Both the position numbers and the translations under genes were made by a program. Shown piece by piece: positions 13,901 to 23,011 of a stretch of 64,000 bases of DNA. Numbering within the stretch: the first letter of the stretch is position 1; each line of letters begins with the position of its first letter. Source of the DNA: an uncultured Gammaproteobacteria bacterium. GTDB taxonomy: Bacteria > Pseudomonadota > Gammaproteobacteria > GCA-001735895. A model generated the notes under the pieces. That model did not search any database. It was not told the DNA's origin and saw only the letters and a list, made by a program, of their open reading frames with translations. The stretch lies in assembly GCA_947260025.1 (NCBI GenBank), contig CAMYON010000029.1:1-64000 (forward strand). Reading direction: 5' to 3'.

Positions 13901-14653
13901 ATGCTGGCCGACATCACGACGGGCACCCGGGCACTGGCACGCGCGTTCAGCCTGCTCAACCTGCCCGGGGTGCGTATTTACGTGGTCATCCCGTTGCTGA
14001 TCAATTTTCTGCTGTTCGGCTTCCTGATCTGGTATGGGCACAGCCTGTTTACGCCGTTCGTCGACTGGCTGATGTCCTTCGTGCCAGGCTTCCTGGATTT
14101 TCTCGAAACCCTGATCTGGCTGTTTTTCGGCGTGCTGGCCGCAATGACGGTGTTTTTTGCCTTCACCCCGGTGGCCAATATCGTCGCCGCACCTTTCAAC
14201 GCCTTGATGTCGGAAAAAATCGAGACGCAGCTTACCGGGCGCGCGGTCTCGTCCGACATCAGCTTCATGAAGATGGCGATCGACGCGATCGGTTCGCAGT
14301 TACGCAAGCTGGGGTATATTGCGCTGTGGGCACTGGGACTGTTCCTGGTCACGCTGATTCCCGGCATCAACCTGATTGCGCCGGTGCTGTGGGTGGTTTT
14401 TGGCTCCTGGCTGCTGTCGCTCGAGTACTTCGACTACCCGATGGGAAATCACGACATCGTCTTCTCCGAGCAAAAACGGCGCCTGTCGCAGCGACGCGGC
14501 ATCTCCCTCGGCTTCGGCGGCGGCGTCATGATCATGACCAGCATCCCGATCGTGAATTTCTTCGCCATGCCGGTCGCCGTTGCCGGCGCCACCCTGCTCT
14601 GGGTCGAACAGTTCCAGCCTAACCAAGCCTCAAACACCGCATCACACCAGTAG
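13901..14653 (+). CDS. cysZ: CysZ/EI24-like membrane protein
   Basis: GTRALARAFSLLNLPGVRIYVVIPLLINFLLF; EYFDYPMGNHDIVFSEQKRRLSQRRGISLGFG. Confidence 0.78.
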   Translation: MLADITTGTRALARAFSLLNLPGVRIYVVIPLLINFLLFGFLIWYGHSLFTPFVDWLMSFVPGFLDFLETLIWLFFGVLAAMTVFFAFTPVANIVAAPFNALMSEKIETQLTGRAVSSDISFMKMAIDAIGSQLRKLGYIALWALGLFLVTLIPGINLIAPVLWVVFGSWLLSLEYFDYPMGNHDIVFSEQKRRLSQRRGISLGFGGGVMIMTSIPIVNFFAMPVAVAGATLLWVEQFQPNQASNTASHQ

Positions 14654-14690
14654 TGGTTCTACTCTAATACTTTCTGCTATCCCTTCGATC

Positions 14691-14885
14691 GGCAACCGCC
14701 GGAACCCCGCGCGACTGACAGGGTGGCCTGCGGCTTCCCGAAAAAGGGTGAATTTTTTAGGGCAAGGCGATACGCGACGTCCCTGTCGCGAATCGCCACA
14801 GGCCACGTCCATGTGGCCTGACCCTAAAAAATTCACCCTTTTTCGGCACCCTGTCTTTAGGTCGCGCGGGGTTGCGGCGGTTGCC
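14691..14885 (-). repeat. Palindromic element E1 (long form), reverse orientation
   Basis: Outer stem GGCAACCGCC..CCCCGCGCGAC / GTCGCGCGGGG..GGCGGTTGCC; inner stem 14738-14762 / 14822-14846; two apical hairpins at 14766-14797 and 14799-14820. Confidence 0.9.
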
Positions 14886-14942
14886 TTTCAGAATCCAAAG
14901 TTTGTAAAGTCGTAGCTCCAGTATCTAAACCCCAGGACGCCT

Positions 14943-15015
14943 GGGGTCAGACCCCGGTTTTCGCCAACGCTTTCGTACCCGGCCACCCATAGTTCCAAAA
15001 CCGGGCTCTGACCCC
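14943..15015. repeat. REP-like palindrome GGGGTCAGA-CCCCGGTTTT...AAAACCGGG-TCTGACCCC
   Basis: Arms GGGGTCAGAcCCCGGTTTT and AAAACCGGGcTCTGACCCC read directly; preceded by CCCCAGGACGCCTGGGG at 14930-14946. Confidence 0.8.
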
Positions 15016-15109
15016 TTCGAAGCGACCTGGCACATTAATCAATCGAAGCACATTGTTTCAGTCTGAATACAGCGACAGATTGACCTTCTGATAATTGGGC
15101 AACCAGAGG

Positions 15110-15300
15110 CAGCTGGCACGGTTCACCGCAACCTAAAGACCGGGTGCCGAAAAGGCTCGTTTTTTAAAGGGTCAGGTGGCATGGACGCCACCTGTGGCGA
15201 TCCGCGACATGGATGTCGCGTATCGCCTTGCCCTTTAAAAAACGAGCCTTTTCGGGAAGCCGCAGGCCACCCGGTCAGTCGCGGTGAACTGTGCCAGCTG
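15110..15300 (+). repeat. Palindromic element E2 (long form), forward orientation
   Basis: Outer stem CAGCTGGCACgGTTCACCGC / GCGGTGAACtGTGCCAGCTG; inner stem 15147-15171 / 15231-15255; apical hairpins 15173-15194 and 15196-15227. Confidence 0.9.
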
Positions 15301-15326
15301 TCGGATTGATTGAAGACCGACTCAGG

Positions 15327-16154
15327 CTAGATGTTTATTGGAGGGAGATTTAACGGTTGGCCGCGCTGCTGGCGTTCGGCTTCTGGCAGGATATCCGTGC
15401 CGGGCCAGAGGCCGTCGCCCAGCGCCTGGCCGTACTCGGACATGCCGACGGCGATGGTCGATTGTCGGCTGGCCTGGTAATCGTAGTCGAGGCGGTGCCA
15501 GCTGACCTGCAGGGCCGAGTCGACCGCTTCGATCAGCATGCACCAGCCATGGCTGCCGCCGTCGTTCGCAGGCATGCCGATCACACCGGCGTTGAGCCAG
15601 TGGTAATCCTCGATTTGCTGCCCGAACGGGATGCCGCAATGGCCGCCGATCACGACATCGACCCCGGACTGGCGAATCTGCGCCAGCTTGGGCGCCGCAT
15701 CCTGCGAAGCGAAGACGAATTCATTGATGCTCGTCGGGCTGCCATGAACCGCCTCGAAACGTTTGCCATGCATCTCGAACTCGATACTGCGCGGCAGGGA
15801 CTGCATCCAGCGTCGCTGCGCCGGCGTCACTAAGCGGCTGGCATATTGGTACCAGGTAATTGCCAGGGCGGAACAGCTGCTGCCCTCTTCGAAGCCGCAA
15901 CCGCAATCCGGTTCGCTGAAGGCCAGCGACTCTTCGCAGTTGCCCATGACCACCTGAATGCCCCAGTCACGGATCAGATCGAGTGTTTGCACCGGTTCGG
16001 CGCAGTAGGCTACCAGGTCCCCGGTGCAGATAACCCGTTCTGCCGGAATGTCGAGTTCCAGCGCACGCCGCTGCATCGCTTCGGTCGCCGCCAGATTACT
16101 GTAGGGCCCACCGAATACGAGCAGCCTGTCAAAGATGGTGCCTGTATCAGTCAT
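15327..16154 (-). CDS. Metallophosphoesterase family protein
   Basis: RLLVFGGPYSNLAATEAM...ICTGDLVAYCAEP...VVMGNCEESLAF...VHGSP...VIGGHCGIPF; start at MTDTG likely. Confidence 0.8.
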   Translation of the reverse strand: MTDTGTIFDRLLVFGGPYSNLAATEAMQRRALELDIPAERVICTGDLVAYCAEPVQTLDLIRDWGIQVVMGNCEESLAFSEPDCGCGFEEGSSCSALAITWYQYASRLVTPAQRRWMQSLPRSIEFEMHGKRFEAVHGSPTSINEFVFASQDAAPKLAQIRQSGVDVVIGGHCGIPFGQQIEDYHWLNAGVIGMPANDGGSHGWCMLIEAVDSALQVSWHRLDYDYQASRQSTIAVGMSEYGQALGDGLWPGTDILPEAERQQRGQPLNLPPINI

Positions 16155-16291
16155 CGTTGTCCTGAAGTATGAATAGAATTGCCGCAATCCTCGCGGGCGC
16201 GGTCAAAATACGGTCACAAACCACACTAGGACCTTGACCGGAATTTAAAAGTTCGCATACTGCAGGCGTATTCCCTGATACGGATCCGAAT

Positions 16292-17089
16292 GTGCGCCCT
16301 GCCCTGTTAATACTGATGTTGCTCTACCTGTTACCCGCCGGAGCGCAACCCCGACAGTTGCTGGTACCCGGCGGCATCGCGGTGATCGAACTCGGCAGCG
16401 ATGACCCGGCAGAGTACCGGTTTCGCGGCAAGCCGGTGCTGGTCACGAAGATCGCCGGGGTACCGAGCGCGCTGGTCGGACTGCCGTTAAGCCTGAAACC
16501 GGGCGAGCACTACATCGAGGCGCGCGCCAGCGACAAGATTCACAAGAAGTTTTTCGAGGTCGGGGGAAAAAAATACACCACCCAGCATATTACCATCACC
16601 GACGACCGCAAGGTAAATCCCTACGCCAGCGATATGGAGCGCATTCTCGCTGAAAAAGCGCGCAAACAAAAGGCACGTAACCATTATTCGAAGGGCGCGG
16701 TCGACGTCGATTTCCTGTCACCGGTATCCGGGGTGCGCAGCGGTAGCTTCGGGCGGCGCCGGGTATTCAACGGGCAACCGCGCAGGCCTCACAGCGGTAT
16801 GGATATCGCGGCCGCTACCGGCACCCCGATCGTGAACCCCAGCGCGGGTACGGTGATCGAACTGGGTGACTTCTTTTTCAGTGGCAACCTGGTTTACATC
16901 GATCACGGGCAGGGCCTGATTTCGATGTTCGCCCATCTCAGCGAGATCGACGTCAAGCTGGGAGAACGCGTGGTCAAGGGACAGGTCGTCGGCAAGGTCG
17001 GTGCCACCGGTCGCGTTACCGGGCCCCACCTGCACTGGAGCCTGGGGCTAAACGGAACCTGGATCGATCCAGCCCTGTTCATCGAATAG
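16292..17089 (+). CDS. M23 family metallopeptidase
   Basis: RPHSGMDIAAATGTPIVNPSAGTVIELGDFFFSGNLVYIDHGQGLISMFAHLSEIDVKLGERVVKGQVVGKVGATGRVTGPHLHWSLGLNG. Confidence 0.93.
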   Translation: MRPALLILMLLYLLPAGAQPRQLLVPGGIAVIELGSDDPAEYRFRGKPVLVTKIAGVPSALVGLPLSLKPGEHYIEARASDKIHKKFFEVGGKKYTTQHITITDDRKVNPYASDMERILAEKARKQKARNHYSKGAVDVDFLSPVSGVRSGSFGRRRVFNGQPRRPHSGMDIAAATGTPIVNPSAGTVIELGDFFFSGNLVYIDHGQGLISMFAHLSEIDVKLGERVVKGQVVGKVGATGRVTGPHLHWSLGLNGTWIDPALFIE

Positions 17090-17178
17090 CATTACACGAT
17101 ACCCGGCGCGATGATGCACCGTCCATGCACGCTGCTGGATAGCCTCGGCGCAGCAGAGACCCGGTGAGATATTACCGG

Positions 17179-17781
17179 CTAGAACGTGAGGCGCACGCCA
17201 AAATGGATGTTGTCGTCGTCGGCCTCGTAATCACCGTCATCCCCTTCGATCTCGAGATGCCGTACCCCGACGAACGCTATCGTCTGCGGCAGCGCTTCGA
17301 TCTGGAATCCGACGGTATAATCGGTCACTTCCTCGGTATCGCCGAAGCTCGTGATTTCCGGGGCGTAGTAACCTTCCACGTAAACGGCCATCGGCATGGT
17401 GCCGGCTATGGTATACCTGACCTGGCCACCGATTGCGAAGGCGAACACGTCTTCATCGGGATCGTCGAGCGTACCAAGATAACCCTTTACCCCGACGCCG
17501 AAAGTCAGCGGATTTTCCTCCGAGGCCTGGCGCATCTGCAGCAGACTCGCCTGCAGGATGAAATCGTCGTCTTCATTGTAAAACAGGCCGAGTGCCAGGT
17601 CGGATCCACCCCAACCGATCAGGCTTGAATCAGAGCGAAACGTAAACTGGGCAGTTTCCTGGCTTAGCGCGGCTTCGAAATCGTTGGCATTGGCATTTGA
17701 CAGGCTTGTAACCAGGAGCAGGCCGAGAGCGATCGGGCGAAACAGATTCATGACGGTACCGAGGTAAAAAATTCCGCGCAA
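17179..17781 (-). CDS. YfaZ-like outer-membrane protein
   Basis: Signal peptide and beta-barrel-like repeats ending in HFGVRLTF. Confidence 0.65.
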   Translation of the reverse strand: MRGIFYLGTVMNLFRPIALGLLLVTSLSNANANDFEAALSQETAQFTFRSDSSLIGWGGSDLALGLFYNEDDDFILQASLLQMRQASEENPLTFGVGVKGYLGTLDDPDEDVFAFAIGGQVRYTIAGTMPMAVYVEGYYAPEITSFGDTEEVTDYTVGFQIEALPQTIAFVGVRHLEIEGDDGDYEADDDNIHFGVRLTF

Positions 17782-17865
17782 TCATAGCATAGGCTTTGGC
17801 GTCGTTGCCGCTCGAAACAGCAATATTCCAAATAATTTACTTTGTCGCCGCGGGCGCGGCGAAAC

Positions 17866-18573
17866 CTATTGTTCGTGACTATTGAACAGTGGCGTGACGG
17901 GTGCGGATTCACTCACGACCGGGGAATCGAGCCAGCGAATAATCGGCGCCCATTGCTCCTTGTCGATCTTGTTGCGGGAGGTTGGAATTTCCTGTACGCC
18001 GATTCCCATTTCGATCGCGCGGGCATACAGTTGTGTATCGCGCAGGCTCGAAATAAACGGGATATTCAGACTGAACAGGAAGCGCTCCAGCGAATGATAC
18101 ATCAGGGTGTTTTTACGCACCCGGTTGGCCACCACCGCCAGTCGGATCATCTTCTTGCGTGCCCGCCCGGTGGTCAGCAGAGCCTTGATGAAATGGGCGG
18201 TGGCGTGGATGTCGATCGGCGACGGCAATACCGGGATTAGTACCGAATCGTTTTGCTGAAACAGAATGGCGAGTTCGGCGATATCGGCCCCGGCCGGCGA
18301 ATCGATAATGGCTACATCGGTTTCGGGCGGAATCCGTAACTGCCAGGAACGCGTCAGGCGGTGATCGGCATTCCTGGAGGCATCGACACCGAAAATTGTT
18401 ACCGCGTCTTCGGGTCGACGGTTGATCCAGGCCAGCGAAGAACCCTGGGAGTCATGGTCGAACAGGCGAACATTTTTGCCCAGTCGCGCATAATGCGAGG
18501 CAATGTTCGTGGTAATAGTCGTCTTACCACAACCGCCCTTGGCGTTGGTAACCATGATTCGCTGTAAACCCAT
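17866..18573 (-). CDS. Orphan ParA-family ATPase
   Basis: Deviant Walker A NAKGGCGKTTITTNIASHYA; DHDSQGSSLAWINRRP; AIIDSPAG; no parB beside it. Confidence 0.88.
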   Translation of the reverse strand: MGLQRIMVTNAKGGCGKTTITTNIASHYARLGKNVRLFDHDSQGSSLAWINRRPEDAVTIFGVDASRNADHRLTRSWQLRIPPETDVAIIDSPAGADIAELAILFQQNDSVLIPVLPSPIDIHATAHFIKALLTTGRARKKMIRLAVVANRVRKNTLMYHSLERFLFSLNIPFISSLRDTQLYARAIEMGIGVQEIPTSRNKIDKEQWAPIIRWLDSPVVSESAPVTPLFNSHEQ

Positions 18574-18651
18574 ATCCTAAAGTCTATGCTGAAATGGGCC
18601 ATTTTTTCAGGATTTTTGCGAAATTCGGGCTGATTTTTTAACTCAGTCTCG

Positions 18652-19992
18652 TTATTTACGCTTTTTTGCACTTTTTTTGCCCGCAAAGGGGTTTTTTCCA
18701 GCTTTCAGCTCGATTCGAAGCGGCGTTCCCTTGAGTTTGAGCTTGGTGATGAAGAAGTTCGTCAGGTAACGCAGGTAGGCATCGGGTAAATGCTGCGTCT
18801 GGTTGCCATGAATCACGATGACCGGGGGATTGCGTCCCCCCTGGTGCGCGTAACGTAACTTGACGCGCCGGCCATGGTGCAGCGGTGGATTGTGCTTGAA
18901 TACCGCCTCTTCCAGCAAATCGGTCAGGTAGCGAGTGTTGAGATCACGATAGGCCGACGCGTATGCCTGATCGACCGAGCTCATCAATTCCCCTACCCCG
19001 GTACCGTGCATGGCCGAAATGAAGTGCCGGGCGGCAAATGGCGCGAACGATAATCTGCGCTCCAGCGTGCTACGATTTTGTTCGCGTTGCTCGACATCGA
19101 GCCCATCCCATTTGTTGACTGCTATCACCAACGCACGCCCACTATTCAGCACATAGCCCAGCAGGGTCAGGTCCTGGTCGGTAAGCCCTTCGCGCGCATC
19201 GATGACCAGAATTACGACCTGCGATTTTTCGATGGCCTCGAGAGCCTTGATGACGCTGAATTTCTCGATAGCGGCACGCACCTTACCGCGGCGACGCACG
19301 CCGGCGGTATCGATCAGGGTATAAGGTTTGCCATGACGCTCGAACGGCACCTCGATCGTATCCCGCGTAGTACCCGGTTGATCGAAGGCGACCACGCGTT
19401 CTTCGCCGACCAGCCGATTAATGAGCGTCGACTTGCCGACATTGGGCCGGCCAATGACCGCAATCAGGGGTCCTGCACGAGGTCCCTGCTGCTCCTCTGC
19501 CTCGGGATAAGGCGCGAGCAGGTCGTCGAGCAATGCGCTGGTGCTTTTGCGGTGCGCGGCGGAAATCGATTGCACATGGTTAAAACCCAGGGCATAAAAG
19601 TCGGACTGCGCCTGGTCGGGATTGATACCGTCGACTTTATTGACGACCAGGTGGCAGGACTTACCGGATTTGCGCACCAGGTCGGCGATCAACCGGTCCC
19701 CGTTGGTGAGGCCGTCCTGCGCGTCGACCAGGAAGACGATTTCATCTGCCTCTTCCATGGCGAGCCGGGTCTGTCGCGCCATCAAATCATCCAGATCCTG
19801 TTTCTCACCGCTAAGGCCTCCGGTATCGACGACGATAAAGGTCTTGCCAGCACGCTCCCCCACCCCGTACTGGCGATCGCGGGTCAGTCCAGGCTCATTG
19901 GCGACAATGGCATCTCTGCTGCGGGTAAAAACATTGAAGAGCGTAGATTTGCCGACATTAGGACGGCCAATCAACGCGATAACGGGGATCAT
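18652..19992 (-). CDS. der: Ribosome biogenesis GTPase Der
   Basis: Two GTPase domains (GRPNVGKSTLFN and GRPNVGKSTLIN) plus KH-like C-terminus; start MIPVIALIGRPNVG. Confidence 0.96.
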   Translation of the reverse strand: MIPVIALIGRPNVGKSTLFNVFTRSRDAIVANEPGLTRDRQYGVGERAGKTFIVVDTGGLSGEKQDLDDLMARQTRLAMEEADEIVFLVDAQDGLTNGDRLIADLVRKSGKSCHLVVNKVDGINPDQAQSDFYALGFNHVQSISAAHRKSTSALLDDLLAPYPEAEEQQGPRAGPLIAVIGRPNVGKSTLINRLVGEERVVAFDQPGTTRDTIEVPFERHGKPYTLIDTAGVRRRGKVRAAIEKFSVIKALEAIEKSQVVILVIDAREGLTDQDLTLLGYVLNSGRALVIAVNKWDGLDVEQREQNRSTLERRLSFAPFAARHFISAMHGTGVGELMSSVDQAYASAYRDLNTRYLTDLLEEAVFKHNPPLHHGRRVKLRYAHQGGRNPPVIVIHGNQTQHLPDAYLRYLTNFFITKLKLKGTPLRIELKAGKNPFAGKKSAKKRK

Positions 19993-21091
19993 TGCTCTAG
20001 CGAAGACGAGGCAAGCACGCCATACTTGTCCAGCGTCAGGACCGTTTGTCGCCAGATAATCGGCTGCACGTAACTCCTCGCTGCACCGATGCGAATCCTG
20101 CCAACAAGCCTGCCGTCCTTGCTGTCGAACCAATGCAGTAAACCATCGAGGTCCGCGACCACAACATGGTCACCGCTGATCGAGGGTGCCGTTAGCCTGC
20201 GTGCATGCAGTACATCCTGCTTCCAGAACGCCGAGCCCGTGCGGCGATCGATCGACCACAGGTCGCTGTTATCCGCGCTCAGGAAAATCGCATCCTCACC
20301 GACTGCGATTGACTGGTAACTTGAAAACTCGCGTGACCATAAAAGGTCTCCGCTGACCGCCTGCACCGCCGCCAGTCGACCCTGAAAGGACGATATGTAA
20401 ATGATGCCGTCGCGCAGAACAAACCGTCCATCCAGGTCGACCAGTCGCTCAACCTCGGTACGGCCGCCTGGAACGCTGATCGTCGATTCCCATCGAACTT
20501 CGCCATCGGCGCGATCGAAGGCGACCAGCTTACCATCGTCGAACCCGGCAAATACCAGTTGGCCATCGACCAGCGGCTCGCTATTGCCGGTCAGGGACAA
20601 CACCGGAACCCGGCGTGAGACCAGCCACTGCTGGCTACCATCGGCCGTCGACAGGCTGCGCAGCTTGCCATCGACACTGCGTAAAAACAGCTGCTCGCCG
20701 TCGACTACCGGCGTCGCGCGAATCTCGCTATCGATGCGAATCTGCCACAGTAGTTCCGGCTCCGGGTAGGAATTCGAGTAGGCCGCGATATCGCCATCGC
20801 GGGAAGTCACGACAAGCATCTCCTGATCGCCGCCGATTCCGGTAATTGCGTTTAACCCGGTTTCGACGCGCCACAGGAAGGAACCGTTGGCGGCATCGAC
20901 AGCAGCGGTCGAAGTCGGTAGGAAGCCGCATTGGCCGCAGCTTGCGTATCGAGCCGCCAGTTGAGTATTAGCGGCCTGGGGTCGACAATTTCAGTCAACT
21001 CCGCCGGCGGTTCAGTATTGTCGGTGTCGGACGAACAGGCAACCAGTAATCCCGCCAGGATCAGAATGAGGATTCTTATCGCCGGGTTCAA
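19989..21091 (-). pseudogene. bamB: Outer-membrane assembly lipoprotein BamB, reading frame interrupted
   Basis: Lipobox start MNPAIRILILILAGLLVACSS in ORF 20852-21091; PQQ-repeat body in another frame (19989-20819 and upstream DAANGSFLWRVETGLNAITGIGGDQE); frame switch near 20900. Confidence 0.8.
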
Positions 21092-21711
21092 TCGCGCGCT
21101 CCCAGATCGTCGAGCTTCTGCTGCAGAAACGTCTCGCTGGCAGGTCCTGCAGCGGCGGTTTTCGCCGTACGGTAGGCCTCGATTGCCTCCGCGACCTTGC
21201 CCTGCAGTGCATAGGCATCGCCCCGCAGTTCGGCGACCCGAGCCGAAAACTCATCGGGAAAATCTGCTTCGAGCGTTGCCAGGGCCTGGTCGAACTGGCC
21301 ATTCTGTATTTGCACCGCCGCCAGCCTGGTGCGTGCAACATAGGCCAGCGGCTCCTGGCCAGCGCTACCGACAACCTGCTGCAGGGCAAGCCCGGCCTGA
21401 TCGAATTCACCGTTAGTCACGTGATTCCTGGCCAGTGCCAGTTGCGCCATTAACGCATAATCGGTGGCGGCGTATTCGTTGATCAGGATATCGGCCTGTT
21501 CATTCAGCGCCTGGCTATTGCCGCCGTCGAGTGCAGCAATCATTTTAACGTAATGGCCGGAGGCTTCGGCGGCGATCGTTTCCTGCCTTTCGGTCCAGTA
21601 TTTGTAACCACCGATACCGCCGATACCGATAATTATTCCAAAAACGATCGACATCCCGTTTTCTTTTAGCCAGGCTTTCAGTCTTTCGACCTGTTCTTCT
21701 TCGGTTTCCAT
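21088..21711 (-). CDS. yfgM: YfgM-like ancillary translocon subunit (TPR)
   Basis: METEEEQVERLKAWLKENGMSIVFGIIIGIGGIGGYKYW; hisS-yfgM-bamB synteny. Confidence 0.9.
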   Translation of the reverse strand: METEEEQVERLKAWLKENGMSIVFGIIIGIGGIGGYKYWTERQETIAAEASGHYVKMIAALDGGNSQALNEQADILINEYAATDYALMAQLALARNHVTNGEFDQAGLALQQVVGSAGQEPLAYVARTRLAAVQIQNGQFDQALATLEADFPDEFSARVAELRGDAYALQGKVAEAIEAYRTAKTAAAGPASETFLQQKLDDLGARD

Positions 21712-21720
21712 TTGGTTTCT

Positions 21721-22998
21721 CTAGTTATTACCCAGTAACGAGTTAATTCGATTGACTATATCCGCTTGCGGGATCTCGTCCTGCTGCCTGTCTTCGCGTA
21801 AATACTTGACGGACACCGTGTTCGCCGCGATTTCTGCCTCGCCAAGTATCAGTGCGATGCGGGCACCCGATTTGTCTGCCTTGCGCATCTGGCTCTTGAA
21901 ACTGCCGCCACCCGCGTGCACCACCAGCCCCAGGCGCGGCAACTGGTCGCGCAGGGTTTCGGCCAGCTGCTGCGCGCGGGGGACACTGTTGTCACCGCGC
22001 ATCAGCAGGTAGACGTCGCAACCGGACTCGCCCTGCGCTCGACCCTGATCGACCAACATCGACACCAGTCGTTCGCATCCCATCGAGAATCCGGCAGCGT
22101 AGTTGGGCTTGCCGCCGAGCTGTTCGACCAGGCCATCGTAGCGCCCGCCACCGCAAACCGTACCCTGGGCACCCAGTGTGTCGGTCACCCATTCAAAAAC
22201 CGTATGGCAATAGTAATCGAGACCACGCACCAGTCGCTGGTTAACCTGGTAAGCGACCCCGGTCTTGTCGAGGATATCCGTCAGTTCGTTAAAATGCTCA
22301 CGAGACTCCTGGTCGAGGCTATCCACGAGCGCCGGTGCGCTCTCGATCAGGGCCTGCATGTCGGGATTCTTACTGTCCAGGATCCGCAGCGGATTGGTCT
22401 CGAGTCGCCGCTGACTGTCTGCATCCAGCGAATCGTAGTGGTCACGAAAGTACTCGACCAGAATACTGCGGAAGCGTTGCCGACAGCCGCTGCTGCCAAG
22501 ACTATTGATCTGCAACTCGATATCCTCGAGGCCAAGCCGCTTCCAGAATCGCGCCGCCAGCAGTATCAGCTCTGCCTCGATATCGGCACCGGGAATACCG
22601 AAGGTTTCGGCACCCAGCTGGTGAAACTGCCGGTAGCGGCCCTTTTGCGGGCGCTCATGGCGGAACATCGGCCCGGAATACCAAAGCCTGTGTTGCTGAT
22701 CCTGCAGCATTCCAGCCTGCAAACCCGCGCGCACCACGCTCGCGGTATTCTCCGGGCGCAGGCTCAGGCTATCGCCGTTGCGATCCTCGAAACTGTACAT
22801 TTCCTTTTCGACGATATCGGTGACGGCACCGATCGAGCGCGCAAACAGCGCCGTCTTTTCGACCACAGGGGTTCTGATTTCGCGATAGCCGTAGGATTCG
22901 GCAAGGGCTCGATACTCATCCTCGAGCTGATTCCAGACGGGCATGTCGGCTGGCAGAATATCGTGCATTCCGCGAATGACCTGAAGTAACTCTGCCAC
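21721..22998 (-). CDS. hisS: Histidyl-tRNA synthetase
   Basis: VIRGMHDILPADMPVWNQLE; LRPENTASVVRAG; VCGGGRYDGLVEQLGG. Confidence 0.97.
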   Translation of the reverse strand: MAELLQVIRGMHDILPADMPVWNQLEDEYRALAESYGYREIRTPVVEKTALFARSIGAVTDIVEKEMYSFEDRNGDSLSLRPENTASVVRAGLQAGMLQDQQHRLWYSGPMFRHERPQKGRYRQFHQLGAETFGIPGADIEAELILLAARFWKRLGLEDIELQINSLGSSGCRQRFRSILVEYFRDHYDSLDADSQRRLETNPLRILDSKNPDMQALIESAPALVDSLDQESREHFNELTDILDKTGVAYQVNQRLVRGLDYYCHTVFEWVTDTLGAQGTVCGGGRYDGLVEQLGGKPNYAAGFSMGCERLVSMLVDQGRAQGESGCDVYLLMRGDNSVPRAQQLAETLRDQLPRLGLVVHAGGGSFKSQMRKADKSGARIALILGEAEIAANTVSVKYLREDRQQDEIPQADIVNRINSLLGNN

Positions 22999-23011
22999 AC
23001 TCGACCCCGTT

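Noticed and set aside
14642-14836. 64-aa ORF inside E1
   Set aside because: Lies in a palindrome that explains the open frame; no protein features
14691-15300. Integron attC site interpretation of the palindromes
   Set aside because: No RYYYAAC/GTTRRRY simple-site pairs at the ends and no integrase or cassette genes in the window
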